DNA from: Rickettsia akari str. Hartford
GTDB taxonomy: Bacteria; Pseudomonadota; Alphaproteobacteria; Rickettsiales; Rickettsiaceae
Assembly (NCBI RefSeq): GCF_000018205.1
Contig: NC_009881.1
Location: 62,001 to 126,000 of the forward strand
Length of the DNA: 64,000 nt
Reading direction: 5' to 3'
Below the pieces are notes generated by a model, which worked only from the letters and a program-made list of their open reading frames with translations, did no database searches and was not told the origin of the DNA. Positions within the stretch are counted from its first letter, which is position 1. Every line of letters starts with the position of its first letter. The position numbers and the translations under genes were made by a program. Shown here piece by piece: positions 31,751 to 42,300 of the stretch.

Positions 31751-31778
31751 TCACTTTTCTAATCCATAAAAAATCCAC

Positions 31779-31992
31779 TCGATGTCATATAGTGGTCAAA
31801 GCCACGGTGTTCAAAAACAACTTAAAATACTAATAGCTTTAGTATTTTAGACTGAATTCTGCCACAAGCTCGCAGGATGGTTTTTAACGTAATTGCAAGA
31901 AAATTACATAAGTAGTTGTACGTATGCAATCTCAAGAGTTTGTTATTATTTTATGAGTTTGCCACAATGCTTACGGCTGCAAAGCAATGACA
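31779..31992. repeat. Degraded palindromic elements
   Basis: A worn 'CCGTGG' type copy (31779-31878; core AATACTAATAGCTTTAGTATT still palindromic) is followed by a worn third-type copy (31880-31992). They fill the gap between queF and the stop of trcR. Confidence 0.55.
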
Positions 31993-32038
31993 ATTTGCTA
32001 TCAACGCAAAATAAGCGGGACAACAATCAAAGAATAAT

Positions 32039-32650
32039 TCACGTAAGCAAGCTTTTCGCAGGATAGAAGTTAGTATAATTTGATGATTCTTTCATAGGAT
32101 TTTTTGTGTAGCCTTGTAGGCTTTCCACTATTTTATTCAGGTCTATTTGACTACAGATCCCCAATAATACGGGATCACGAGGACGAATAGAATTCATATT
32201 CCAATGGCTACGAGTTCTAATAGCATCTATAGTAGCCTTAGTAGTGCCTATTAATTTAATTATTTGATGGTCTTGGATGTTCGGATAATTAGATAATAAC
32301 CAATATATAGCATCCGGTTTATCTTGACGTCTTGCTATAGGGGTGTATTTAGCATGCTGTTTTTTCTGATTTTTCATCAATTCATCGGCAGGACTATATG
32401 AAATTTGTAAATTAGCATTAGAATCTTTACTGCAACGCTCAATTTCCTCTAAAGTTAACTGACCGTTTGCAATTGGATTTAAACCTTTTATAGATTGTGC
32501 TACTTCACCGTCAGCCATACCTTTTATTTCAAATTCATGAATACCACAAAAATCGGCAATTTGTTTAAAAGTTAAAGAAGTATTTTCAATTAACCACATA
32601 GCCGTGGCTTTTGGCAGAAGCGGTAATGTTTTTTGCGAATTCATGATCAT
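32039..32650 (-). CDS. Cell-cycle regulator TrcR-like (DUF1013)
   Basis: Alphaproteobacterial DUF1013 protein, called cell-cycle transcriptional regulator TrcR in recent annotation. The 203 residues contain two helix-turn-helix-like parts: TAMWLIENTSLTFKQIADF near 16-34 and AIYWLLSNYPNIQDHQIIKL near 115-135. The family motif TRSHWNMNSIRPRDPV follows. ATG 32650 was kept; a second in-frame ATG lies two codons downstream. With ctrA nearby on the other strand it adds to the cell-cycle genes in this area. Confidence 0.8.
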   Translation of the reverse strand: MIMNSQKTLPLLPKATAMWLIENTSLTFKQIADFCGIHEFEIKGMADGEVAQSIKGLNPIANGQLTLEEIERCSKDSNANLQISYSPADELMKNQKKQHAKYTPIARRQDKPDAIYWLLSNYPNIQDHQIIKLIGTTKATIDAIRTRSHWNMNSIRPRDPVLLGICSQIDLNKIVESLQGYTKNPMKESSNYTNFYPAKSLLT

Positions 32651-32697
32651 TGTTTTTGGCTTAATTCAAGGAACTATAACAAATAGAGTGATTTAAG

Positions 32698-34107
32698 TCA
32701 ATCTTCATTTAGAAACTTAACTATCTCCTCAACTACTTTCTTAGCATCGCCGAATAACATAAAAGTATTATCGTGATAAAATAGCTCATTTTCTATACCT
32801 GCATATCCTGAAGCCATAGAACGTTTAATAAACAAAATCGTACGTGCTTTTTCAGCATCGAGTACCGGCATACCATAAATTGGACTGTTCGGATCATTTT
32901 TGGCAGCAGGATTAGTTACATCATTTGCCCCAATCACAAGCACTACGTCAGTGGTAGCGAAATCTCTATTAATTGCTTCAAGCTCAAGTACTTTATCGTA
33001 ATCTATATTAGCTTCTGCAAGTAAAACATTCATATGCCCCGGCATTCTACCTGCTACCGGATGTACGGCAAAACGTATATTAATATCTGAACATTCTAAT
33101 ATATCAACCATCTCTTTTATAATATGCTGAGACTGGGCTACTGCCATACCGTAACCGGGAACAATTATCACCGATGATGCATTAAGTAGTAAATGTGCCG
33201 CATCTTCAGGGCAGCTTGTTTTTACTATTTTATCGTCGTCTATATCATTGTGAAGTCCGGTAGGTGTAGGTAAAAATGCTCCAAAAATAACCTTGATTAA
33301 TGAGCGATTCATAGCCTTGCACATTATATGGCTAAGTATAGCTCCGCTACTACCAACTAATGCTCCGGTAATAATAAGTAGGCTATTGCTAAGCGTAAAG
33401 CCTATACCTGCTGCCGCAAAACCTGAATAAGAGTTTAGCATTGATAATATAACGGGCATATCTGCACCACCTACCGGTATTATTAGTAATACTCCGATTA
33501 ACAGCGATAAAAAGACTATTAGATTAAATAAAAATATATTTTCTGAACGAATAAAAGATATTACGAGAATAACTAATATTATTGCCGTTAATAAGCATAT
33601 ATATTGCTGACCGTAGAATTTTAACGGGCTACTTTTCATTAATCCTTGTAGTTTTAGAAAAGCTATAACCGAACCGCTAAAAGTTAAAGCACCAATAGAG
33701 ACGCCTACTGATATTTCTATTAATGAATTAATCGTTAAACTTCCTGCTATTCCTATAGAAAAATTTTCAGGAGCAAGTATCGTAGAGTAAGCTACAAATA
33801 CCGCAGCAAGACCGACAAAAGAGTGAAAACCTGCTACTAATTGAGGTATTGCCGTCATGGAGATTTTAAGTGCAATAATCCTTCCGATTATAGCGCCTAA
33901 CAATATGGTTGCTATAATCGGTAATTTATGAGTAAAATCCGGAAGAAAAAAAGTAACGCCGACTGCTATTACCATTCCCAAGGTACCTATGGTAGTACCT
34001 AAACGTGCTTGTTTCTGTGAGGATAAGAATTTGAGCGATAGAATAAAGCAAACAGCCGCAACTAAGTATAATAACTGGATAATTTGTAGGGACATAGAGG
34101 TAATCAT
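32698..34107 (-). CDS. pntB: NAD(P) transhydrogenase subunit beta
   Basis: Inner-membrane proton-driven hydride transfer from NADH to NADP, making NADPH. The 469 residues have about eight or nine membrane segments (about 5-265), then the NADP-binding domain dIII (about 285-469). The signature VPGYGMAVAQSQH is present, as is GANDVTNPAA. pntA is not in this window. Start at 34107 gives MITSMSLQ; the second Met (34095) is also possible. A palindromic repeat starts only 4 bp upstream of the chosen ATG. Confidence 0.95.
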   Translation of the reverse strand: MITSMSLQIIQLLYLVAAVCFILSLKFLSSQKQARLGTTIGTLGMVIAVGVTFFLPDFTHKLPIIATILLGAIIGRIIALKISMTAIPQLVAGFHSFVGLAAVFVAYSTILAPENFSIGIAGSLTINSLIEISVGVSIGALTFSGSVIAFLKLQGLMKSSPLKFYGQQYICLLTAIILVILVISFIRSENIFLFNLIVFLSLLIGVLLIIPVGGADMPVILSMLNSYSGFAAAGIGFTLSNSLLIITGALVGSSGAILSHIMCKAMNRSLIKVIFGAFLPTPTGLHNDIDDDKIVKTSCPEDAAHLLLNASSVIIVPGYGMAVAQSQHIIKEMVDILECSDINIRFAVHPVAGRMPGHMNVLLAEANIDYDKVLELEAINRDFATTDVVLVIGANDVTNPAAKNDPNSPIYGMPVLDAEKARTILFIKRSMASGYAGIENELFYHDNTFMLFGDAKKVVEEIVKFLNED

Positions 34108-34110
34108 TAT

Positions 34111-34270
34111 ATGTTATTCCCGAGTTGCGTTGTTGCGTGGAAACTTATATCACGCCCGCGAAAGAAGAAACTAATCATAACATGAGATAAATCGAGCTTT
34201 TAATTTTAAAAATTTGCTGTATCTACACTTTTATTCTGGATTCCCGCTTTTGCGCTGGGGCATGACATAG
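34111..34270. repeat. Rickettsia palindromic element, 'GGGAATGAC' type
   Basis: Left part ATGTTATTCCCGAG then TTGCGTTGTTGCGTGG, right part TGGATTCCCGCTTTTGCG and GGCATGACAT. It separates pntB from the OmpW-like gene. Confidence 0.7.
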
Positions 34271-34287
34271 AAAAGTGCCGTATATTC

Positions 34288-35022
34288 TTAAAAAGTAAAT
34301 CCTATACCTATAGAAACTATTAAAGGATTAAGTTTCACTTTAGAGGTAATGGTTTTAGTACCTACTAAATTCGGTTTATACTCAAGTTTAGGATTTAAGA
34401 AAAATTGCCTTACGTCAATATTGATTAAAGTCTCATCTTTAGCATAAAAATCTACACCTATTTGTCCTACGGCACCGTATCCGTTTCTAATTTTAAGACC
34501 GGTAGCTTGCGTAAGCATATAAGAACCGTGATAACCTATGCCTATATACGGTCTTATTCCACCGTAAGGGGCTATATGAAATTGTCCGGTAACCGTTGCA
34601 GGAATCATATAAATAGGTTTGTGTTTTCCTAGTTTGACATTATCAACGCTATAATTATGAGCAACGGATGCAAGGGATGTATATTTAGTGCGTAAAACAT
34701 TAAAGCCAAGCGATAATTCAGTAGCTAAATAATTGTTAAAGAATATAGTAGTAGATGCATCACCTCCATAACCGTTTTTTGCAACTTCTCCCACTGGAAC
34801 AGGTTGAGGAGAGGTAGGCGTAGGTAGTACTTTTTGCTTAGCACTTGAGAAAACACCTCCTAGACGCATCTTGAAAACTAAATTTCCTTCGTTTTCGTAA
34901 TACGGTGTACTATCATAATCAGGAGCAGAATCTACATCATCATACATGATTTTAGCAAAACTATTAATACTTATGCTGGATACAAACAAAATTATCCCTA
35001 ATTTTTGCACTATTCTTAACAT
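34288..35022 (-). CDS. OmpW-like outer-membrane protein
   Basis: Small beta-barrel outer-membrane protein. The 244 residues start with a signal peptide (about 1-23, ending NSFAK). A polar Asp/Tyr-rich segment (25-45) follows, then strands typical of an eight-stranded barrel. These include [15 protein letters not shown] near 50-64 and [18 protein letters not shown], an OmpW-like motif. It ends in a terminal Phe (IGIGFTF), the barrel-assembly signal. Adhesins Adr1/Adr2 of Rickettsia have similar length, so an adhesin role is an alternative. Function is not shown. Confidence 0.75.
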   Translation of the reverse strand: MLRIVQKLGIILFVSSISINSFAKIMYDDVDSAPDYDSTPYYENEGNLVFKMRLGGVFSSAKQKVLPTPTSPQPVPVGEVAKNGYGGDASTTIFFNNYLATELSLGFNVLRTKYTSLASVAHNYSVDNVKLGKHKPIYMIPATVTGQFHIAPYGGIRPYIGIGYHGSYMLTQATGLKIRNGYGAVGQIGVDFYAKDETLINIDVRQFFLNPKLEYKPNLVGTKTITSKVKLNPLIVSIGIGFTF

Positions 35023-35177
35023 ATTAATTATAACCTTTACTTGCTTAAAATTGATTACCGTATTAGTATATAAAATTTTTATTTATATATTTATACTATC
35101 GTTATAAATGATAGAATTCTTTTATGCTAAAAGTCAAGACATTTAAGTAACATTATAGAAATTATTGGAGCATATTA

Positions 35178-36062
35178 ATGAATGATGCATTAAAAACATA
35201 TTTAACAGGTATAGGTTGGTTTTTACTTAGTTTAGCAAGTAGTAGTGCCAATGATGTAATGTCTAAATATCTTGGGACTCGTTTACATAGCTTTGAAGTA
35301 GCTTTTTTTCGATTCTTTTTCAGTAGCATAGTTTTACTACCTTTTGTTGTGTATTACAGTAAAAATACCTTAAAAACAAGTCGTCCTTTTGTACATATAT
35401 TAAGAGGATTATTATTATTTTTTGGTATGACTTCATGGACTTACGGTTTGACTATAGCTCCTGTTACTACCGCAACCGTTGTAAGTTTTTCTATCCCTTT
35501 ATTTACTTTAACACTTGCCGTATTTTTTCTAAACGAAAATATTATTTGGCAAAGATGGGTAGTTACCGTAGTAGGATTTATAGGGCTTGTTGTTACGCTT
35601 AAACCGCATGCCCAGGATTTTAACCCAGAAATTTTGTATTTTGTATTAGCGGCTATTTCATTTGCTATGCTTGATATTATTAATAAAAAATTCATAATAA
35701 AAGAATCAATGATTAGCATGCTATTTTATTCGGCAATAGTAACTGCTATAGTGTCGCTACCTGTGGCATCGCAGTATTGGCTAACTCCTAGTGGTTTTGA
35801 ATTAGCTTTATTATTCGTACTTGGTAGTAGCGGAAGCTTAATATTATTCTTTCTGCTTAAAGCTTTTTCCATGGTAGATGCAACCGCTACCGCTCCTTAT
35901 AGATATTTAGAGCTCGTGATTTCGGCAATAACGGCATATTTCATATTTAACGAGTTTCCTGATAAAAATACACTTCATGGAGCAGTAATAATAATTCCTG
36001 CCACCTTATTTATAATATACTCCGAAAAAAAAGCTATGAGTAGAAAACATGAATCGCAGTAA
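35178..36062 (+). CDS. sam: S-adenosylmethionine transporter
   Basis: Drug/metabolite-superfamily (EamA) permease with ten hydrophobic segments. The 294 residues match R. prowazekii RP076, which was shown experimentally to import S-adenosylmethionine from the host. The sequence is recognised along its length (start [15 protein letters not shown], end [14 protein letters not shown]). Imported SAM would feed methyltransferases such as RsmG and the TPR-methyltransferase in this window. It overlaps proP by 14 bp. Confidence 0.9.
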   Translation: MNDALKTYLTGIGWFLLSLASSSANDVMSKYLGTRLHSFEVAFFRFFFSSIVLLPFVVYYSKNTLKTSRPFVHILRGLLLFFGMTSWTYGLTIAPVTTATVVSFSIPLFTLTLAVFFLNENIIWQRWVVTVVGFIGLVVTLKPHAQDFNPEILYFVLAAISFAMLDIINKKFIIKESMISMLFYSAIVTAIVSLPVASQYWLTPSGFELALLFVLGSSGSLILFFLLKAFSMVDATATAPYRYLELVISAITAYFIFNEFPDKNTLHGAVIIIPATLFIIYSEKKAMSRKHESQ

Positions 36063-37305
36063 GCTAGTATTTTCAAGCGGTATCGCTAACACTTTTGAAT
36101 GGTATGATTATGTATTATTCGGTTATTTTGCACCCATAATAGGAGCAAAATTTTTCCCTAATTATGATGCTAATACTGCTTTACTGCAAGCTTTTTTAGT
36201 TTTTGCTATAGGTTATTTGGCAAGACCGTTGGGTGGCATATTTTTTGGTGTTATTGGTGATAGATTGGGACGCAAAGTAGCCTTAACTAGTGCGTTATTT
36301 TGCATGTCTTCCCCAACCGTATTAATAGGAATATTACCTACGTACCATACTATAGGTATAACTGCGACTATATTAATGATTTGTGTACGCATTCTACAAG
36401 GATTATCAATGGGAGGAGCTTTGACCGGTTCTATTTCTTTTGTTATTGAACATACTAGCCATAAACACCGAGGCTTTACCGGTAGTATTTCAATGTCTAG
36501 TATATGCTCCGGTTTATTGCTTGGTTCTTTTGTTTCTTATATTGTTAAGAATATCCTAACAGCTTCACAATTTGATAGTTTTGGCTGGAGAATACCTTTT
36601 TTACTTGGATTTTTTATTCTTTTTGCAGCATTTTATATTAAAAAAAATACACACGAAACACCGGATTTTAAAAATCTAAGAGAGCAGAAAAAGATTTTAC
36701 AATCACCGTTAAAAAGAGTCATTACCAATCATTGGTTTGATATATTAATCTCGATTTTTATCAATGCTCCCGGTTCGATAATATTCTATCTAACTACAAT
36801 TTACTTGGTATCGTTTTTAAAAATTAGCCGTAACTTTACTGAAAATGAGGTAAATAGCTTCGCTAGTGTATGTTATGTGATTATGATAGCCGTAACTTTA
36901 TTAAGCGGTTATCTATCCGATATTATAGGTCGCAGGAAAATTTTTGTAATTAATCTGATAATAATTATTGTAACAACACCCTTTTTATTTCATAATTTTG
37001 AGAGCGGGGATTTCACAAGTGTAATTATTTCACAATTTATACTTGCTATACTGGCGGCTAGCTATATCGGTCCTGAACCGGCATTACAAGCAGAATTTTA
37101 TCCTACAAATATACGTAACACTGCTCTCTCTATTTCATATAACACTGCTACAAGTATTTTTGGTGGTACTACGCCTCTTGTCTTTGAATACTTAGTACAA
37201 AAAACAGGGAATGTCACCTCGGCAATTTATTATGTCATATTAAGCTGTATTTTTGCATTGATCGCCTTATCTTTTTACAAAAATAGAAGTTTAGATACAA
37301 TATGA
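36049..37305 (+). CDS. proP: Proline/betaine-type MFS transporter
   Basis: MFS metabolite:H+ symporter family permease related to ProP/KgtP. The 418 residues have 12 hydrophobic segments. Motifs seen are [16 protein letters not shown] at the start, the loop 2-3 motif [24 protein letters not shown] and the second-half motif [10 protein letters not shown]. The start lies in the last 14 bp of sam, so the two transporters are cotranscribed. Substrate is inferred from the family only; Rickettsia have many ProP paralogues with unknown substrates. Confidence 0.85.
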   Translation: MNRSKLVFSSGIANTFEWYDYVLFGYFAPIIGAKFFPNYDANTALLQAFLVFAIGYLARPLGGIFFGVIGDRLGRKVALTSALFCMSSPTVLIGILPTYHTIGITATILMICVRILQGLSMGGALTGSISFVIEHTSHKHRGFTGSISMSSICSGLLLGSFVSYIVKNILTASQFDSFGWRIPFLLGFFILFAAFYIKKNTHETPDFKNLREQKKILQSPLKRVITNHWFDILISIFINAPGSIIFYLTTIYLVSFLKISRNFTENEVNSFASVCYVIMIAVTLLSGYLSDIIGRRKIFVINLIIIIVTTPFLFHNFESGDFTSVIISQFILAILAASYIGPEPALQAEFYPTNIRNTALSISYNTATSIFGGTTPLVFEYLVQKTGNVTSAIYYVILSCIFALIALSFYKNRSLDTI

Positions 37306-37795
37306 AAAAATTACAAAACCTGCAAACATAGTTGAGTTTAATGATAAAATTGTAGTCTTGACACCTAAGAGTTCTTACTATGGCAATGCTTACGAACACA
37401 AAATAACTAAAAATGATTAGTTTTTGCTAGTATCTCACATGGTAGTATAAATCACTCAAAAACTGTTGAAAAAATAACTAGTAACGAGGCGATTTCAAGG
37501 ATAGATATAGACTTATGCGGTACATGCCATCGCATTACTACAGCTGTAACGACTGACCAACTACGGCAAGAAGAAAACCGATCTTTAGAAATGAGACCTG
37601 CTTCTGCAAATGAGATAGCACAATTACAAAAGTGAGTACAAGATAATAAAATGATATTATCATGCCAAACCAAAGAAAAAACTAAAGATTCTAAGTGATT
37701 ATTTGCAGAAAGAATTTGGGATGTATGCTAATGAAACTACAGCAGCGTCTTCTGATGAAGTACATACAGGTGAAGCGAATGAAAAGCTAGAATAA
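37302..37795 (+). pseudogene. Dead gene after proP
   Basis: ATGAAAAAATTACAAAAC at 37302 overlaps the proP stop (ATGA). Shifting frames then give PANIVEFNDKIVVLTPKSSY, LVFASISHGSINHSKTVEK and RIDIDLCGTCHRITTAVTT. A stop is met after IAQLQK, and a last open part EFGMYANETTAASSDEVH ends at 37795. Three or more breaks make it a pseudogene. A CGTCH pattern is visible, but with no other haem or zinc motif. No family recognised. Position suggests it was once the third gene of the sam-proP operon. Confidence 0.55.
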
Positions 37796-37886
37796 GAGCT
37801 GTGTTGTAAATAGTAAACGAATTTCCAAAATTCTTCTTGATTTAATAACAAATATGTGGCAAAAAGGGTTAGAAATAAAATTCTAA

Positions 37887-37961
37887 GCTACTATAGCTCA
37901 GGGGTAGAGCACTTCATTGGTAATGAAGAGGTCGGGGGTTCAATTCCCCCTAGTAGCACCA
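37887..37961 (+). tRNA. tRNA-Thr (anticodon GGT)
   Basis: Cloverleaf by eye: acceptor GCTACTA/TAGTAGC, D arm GCTC-AGGGGTA-GAGC, anticodon arm CTTCA-TTGGTAA-TGAAG with anticodon GGT, T arm GGGGG-TTCAATT-CCCCC. A discriminator A and an encoded CCA end (37959-37961) follow. The secG ATG is 15 bp downstream, so processing of the tRNA would free the secG message. Confidence 0.95.
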
Positions 37962-37976
37962 CTGAAAATATATGTT

Positions 37977-38279
37977 ATGATCAATATTCTTCTTTTTGTG
38001 CATATTACCATTGCAATATTGTTAATTATAGTTATTCTGATGCAGCGTAGCGGATCTGATGGAATTAGTAGTATAAGCGGTGGTAATAATATGGGGGTAG
38101 TTAGTGCTAAAACAGTCAGTAATTTTCTTACTAAAAGCACTATAATACTTACAACATTATTTTTAATAAATGCAATAGTACTTGCTAATCTTTCCTCAAA
38201 AAAGAAATCTGATTTAGTTTCTAAGATTAATGAAATTGAAGAAAATCAAGCAGAAAATAGTTTACCTATAGCTAAATAG
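37977..38279 (+). CDS. secG: Preprotein translocase subunit SecG
   Basis: Small SecYEG accessory subunit. The 100 residues from ATG 37977 have two membrane helices (about 3-23 and 52-72) around the conserved loop [19 protein letters not shown] longer open frame starts inside the tRNA gene and is an artefact. The C-terminus is charged ([17 protein letters not shown]). It is probably cotranscribed with the tRNA-Thr just upstream. Confidence 0.93.
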   Translation: MINILLFVHITIAILLIIVILMQRSGSDGISSISGGNNMGVVSAKTVSNFLTKSTIILTTLFLINAIVLANLSSKKKSDLVSKINEIEENQAENSLPIAK

Positions 38280-38367
38280 TTACAGCTTTATCTTGATAAT
38301 ATCTCTCATACTTGTCATTGTCTACCTTTGTTGGTATTGCCAGCATGGATACACGAACGGTCGTTGC

Positions 38368-38570
38368 AAAGAGGCATTGTTGCGTAGACCGGTAAAACCT
38401 GCTGTGTCACCCCGTGGCTTGACAGAGGTAAAACTGATCTACGAAACAACAACTTACGAGGAGCAAGACGACGTGGCAATCCAAAAAAATAATTAAAGAA
38501 ATTCTGATTTACAGGATTTCTTACTGGATTGCTTCGTCAAAACTTACAGTTTCTTCTCGCAATGATGACA
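38368..38570. repeat. Two abutted palindromic elements
   Basis: Left: flank GCATTGTTGCGTAGACCGG with a shortened 'CCGTGG' copy (to about 38455). Right: third-type copy with AAGACGACGTGGCAATCC and GGATTGCTTCGTC plus CTCGCAATGATGAC (to 38570). They lie between secG and yhhQ; the right copy's flank supplies an in-frame ATG at 38581 that I regard as spurious for yhhQ. Confidence 0.7.
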
Positions 38571-38625
38571 AAACCGAATCATGCAACAAAGCTGCATGAC
38601 AATAATTCACACAATAATTTTAGCA

Positions 38626-39300
38626 ATGTCTATAGAATTTAATATAAAAGGCAAATTTTATGTCATTTTATGTACGTTTTTTACAGTCCTTATTATAGTA
38701 GGAAACTTAATATATCAAAAATTTGTTTACCTTAATATTTTTAATTTTTATATTCTTGAATTATCTATAGGAGCAATTTTTTACCCGTTAACTTTTTTAT
38801 TAACAGATTTAATAGCTGAGTTTTATGGTAAAGCAAGAGCAAATTTTTGCGTGAAGCTTGCTATCATTTTTAATATAATAGTAGTTTTAATAATAAGTCT
38901 TATGGACAAATTGGAAGCGACTAATTGGTCTAAGGTTGATAACATAACTTTTAATCAAGTTTTTGGTTCATGTTATATATCTTTTTTAGCATCAACTTTT
39001 GCCTGTTATATAGCTCAACTTGTTGATATTAATATCTATTTATGGATACGTAAAATTACTCAAGGTAAATATTTATGGATAAGAAACAATTTTAGTACGG
39101 CAATTTCTTTATTTATTGATACTTTTATTGTAATTGGGATTATGAGCTTATTTAATATTGTTCCTTATGACCAATTACGTCATCTTGTACTCAATAGCTA
39201 TTCGTTTAAACTATTTTTTACCGTATTTAGTACACCGATATTCTATTTGGCAGTTTGGTTGATACGCTTATCTATTAAGAGGTTTGATAAATCAGGATAA
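38626..39300 (+). CDS. yhhQ: Queuosine precursor transporter (YhhQ/VUT family)
   Basis: Six-helix membrane protein of the DUF165/VUT family; E. coli YhhQ imports preQ0 and preQ1. From ATG 38626 the protein has 224 residues. Typical motifs are the N-terminal helix VILCTFFTVLIIVGNLIY, then FYPLTFLLTDLIAEFYGKARA and LWIRNNFSTAISLFIDTF. An upstream in-frame ATG at 38581 lies in repeat flank and would add 15 unlikely residues. The gene ends in a hairpin convergent with the sca2-like gene. QueF, encoded at 30.9 kb, would reduce imported preQ0. Confidence 0.88.
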   Translation: MSIEFNIKGKFYVILCTFFTVLIIVGNLIYQKFVYLNIFNFYILELSIGAIFYPLTFLLTDLIAEFYGKARANFCVKLAIIFNIIVVLIISLMDKLEATNWSKVDNITFNQVFGSCYISFLASTFACYIAQLVDINIYLWIRKITQGKYLWIRNNFSTAISLFIDTFIVIGIMSLFNIVPYDQLRHLVLNSYSFKLFFTVFSTPIFYLAVWLIRLSIKRFDKSG

Positions 39301-39329
39301 GATTCTCAAAAAACTATCCTGTATTTATC
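39286..39329. terminator. Convergent bidirectional terminator hairpin
   Basis: GATAAATCAGGATA (39286-39299) pairs with TATCCTG-T-ATTTATC (39315-39329) with one bulged base, around an A-rich loop. It covers the yhhQ stop codon and ends one base before the sca2-like stop (39331), so it can end transcripts from both sides. Confidence 0.6.
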
Positions 39330-39330
39330 T

Positions 39331-42300
39331 TTACAAATTGACTTTTAACTTAACAAGTCCTTGATGGCTTTGATATTTTCTATGAGTATAATAATTATAC
39401 TCAAGTAGAACATTTATATTTTTTCTGCTCATAAGCATATTACTACCTATATTATATCCAAGCTTAGGTTGCTTCGGTATAATAATTGTTTCTTGTAATA
39501 TTTGTCCTTTAAAAGTTGCTTTTGCATTCACTTTTGTATTTTTATGATTGAAGTGACGCTCAATATTACCATACAAACTCGGTGTTAATACTACATTACT
39601 TATGGTTGCTATAGGTTTAAACACTATTTTACCGCCAATACTACTTTCAAATAATTGATTTGATTTCTTTTGAATCACTAAGTTTTCTATATCTACATTA
39701 TACTCTTTATAGCTGCTAGCTCTTGAATAATCATATTTAAAACCGATATTAGGAATAAAATGTAAATCGTCTTTTGTACGATATTTATAATTTAATAAAG
39801 TTTGGAAGCTGAAATTATTGTTTTGATATTTTCCAACGATATTATTAATACTTTTAGATTTATTCTTAATATAATTATGACCATAAGATGTTATAGCCTG
39901 TAATGAGAAACCTTTATTGAGTTCTTTTAGACCGTAAATGCTGAAAAGATGAACGTTAACCGCTGTTTTTCCTAGTTTTTCATTATATTTAATTTTAGAT
40001 TCTAAACGGCTATAAGCTATTCCGATCACATCATGACTATTGATAAATTCAATATCAGCTCCGATAGTTATGCCGGTGGTACGACCTTGATATTTTGGAA
40101 TATTCTTCCAAGTTCCTTGTTTGTTCATACCGTATAAGCCGCTAATCCATACTCCTCTTGCGATAGTTGGTTCTTCATCACCGGTAGCTATTGCAGAAAC
40201 CTTTAATCTATCACTTAAAATATTATGATGAACAGGTTTGTGAAGAGTTGAAGTAGCCTTAACTAATATTGCTACTTTCCTACTGGTGTCATCAGATACT
40301 TGTTGTCTCTGTGCTGCCTCATCTTGTTCCACGATTGCTTCAGTTTTGAATGACACACCAATATCTTCATCTTCACCTTCTAAAGCTATATCGTTTTTTA
40401 ATTTTTCTTCCTCGGTTTCTTCTTGTTTACGTGTGGTCTTTTCTGTTTGTTCATCTTCTTCGGCTGCTAGACGTTTACGTTCTTGCTCTTGGCAGTTCTG
40501 CTCTTCTTGACGCTGACGGTTTTCATTTTCTTTGTGTTCAGCTTCATCTTCTGCATTTTCTGCTTTACGTTCTACCTCATCTTCTACCATTTTGCGATTT
40601 ACTTCGTCTTGACGCTGACGGTTTGCTTTTTCTTTGTATTCAGCTTCATCTTCTGCATTTTTAAACATTGCAGCCATATCTTCTAGATATTCATCCTCTG
40701 CATTTTCTGCTTTACGTTCTACCTCATCTTCTACCATTTTGCAATTTACTTCGTCTTGTTTACGCTTCAGTTCTTCTTGACGCTGACGATTTGCTTTTTC
40801 TTTGTGTTCAGCTTCATCTTTTGCATTTTTAAACATTGCATCCATATCTTCTAGACGTTCTGCTTGTGCATTTTCTGCTTTACGTTCTACCTCATCTTCT
40901 ACTATTTTGCGATTTACTTCGTCTTGACGCTGACGGTTTGCTTTTTCTTTGTATTCAGCTTCATCTTTTGCATTTTTAAACATTGCAGCCATATCTTCTA
41001 GACGTTCTGCTTGTGCATTTTCTGCTTTACGTTCTACCTCATCTTCTACTATTTTGCGATTTACTTCGTCTTGTTTACGCTTCAGTTCTTCTTGACGCTG
41101 ACGGTTTGCTTTTTCTTTGTGTTCAGCTTCATCTTTTGCATTTTTAAACACTGCATCCATATCTTCTAGACGTTCTGCTTGTACATTTTCTGCTTTACGT
41201 TTTACCTCATCTTCTACTATTTTGCGATTTACTTCGTCTTGTTTACGCTTCAGTTCTTCTTGACGCTGACGATTTGCTTTTTCTTTGTGTTCAGCTTCAT
41301 CTTTTGCATTTTTAAACATTGCATCCATATCTTCTAGACGTTCTGCTTGTGCATTTTCTGCTTTACGTTCTACCTCATCTTCTACTATTTTGTGATTTAC
41401 TTCGTCTTGTTTACGCTTCAGTTCTTCTTGACGCTGACGATTTGCTTTTTCTTTGTGTTCAGCTTCATCTTTTGCATTTTTAAACATTGCATCCATATCT
41501 TCTAGACGTTCTGCTTGTGCATTTTCTGCTTTACGTTCTACCTCATCTTCTACTATTTTGCGATTTACTTCGTCTTGACGCTGACGGTTTGCTTTTTCTT
41601 TGTATTCAGCTTCATCTTTTGCATTTTTAAACATTGCATCCATATCTTCTAGACGTTCTGCTTGTGCATTTTCTGCTTTACGTTCTACCTCATCTTCTAC
41701 TATTTTGCGATTTACTTCGTCTTGTTTACGCTTCAGTTCTTCTTGACGCTGACGGTTTGCTTTTTCTTTGTGTTCAGCTTCATCTTTTGCATTTTTAAAC
41801 ACTGCATCCATATCTTCTAGACGTTCTGCTTGTACATTTTCTGCTTTACGTTTTACCTCATCTTCTACTATTTTGCGATTTACTTCGTCTTGTTTACGCT
41901 TCAGTTCTTCTTGACGCTGACGATTTGCTTTTTCTTTGTGTTCAGCTTCATCTTTTGCATTTTTAAACATTGCATCCATATCTTCTAGACGTTCTGCTTG
42001 TGCATTTTCTGCTTTACGTTCTACCTCATCTTCTACTATTTTGTGATTTACTTCGTCTTGTTTACGCTTCAGTTCTTCTTGACGCTTTGCTGCTGCTTCT
42101 TGTTGTTTACGCTCTGCATCTCTTACCTCAGCATTCTCTAAGTTTTTTTTAGCTTGTTTTATCTCTTCTTGAGCATCTTCTAGCTCTTGTTTTTGTTTAT
42201 TTGCTAACTCTTCTTTTTGTTTTGTTGCCTTTTTATCATAATCATCATCCCACTCATCATCAGAATCTTCGTCAGAACTATCCGCCTTCCTCTGTTTAGC

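Noticed and set aside
37917..37976. Longer start for secG inside the tRNA gene
   Set aside because: The extra 20 residues are tRNA sequence; the ATG at 37977 gives a normal SecG.
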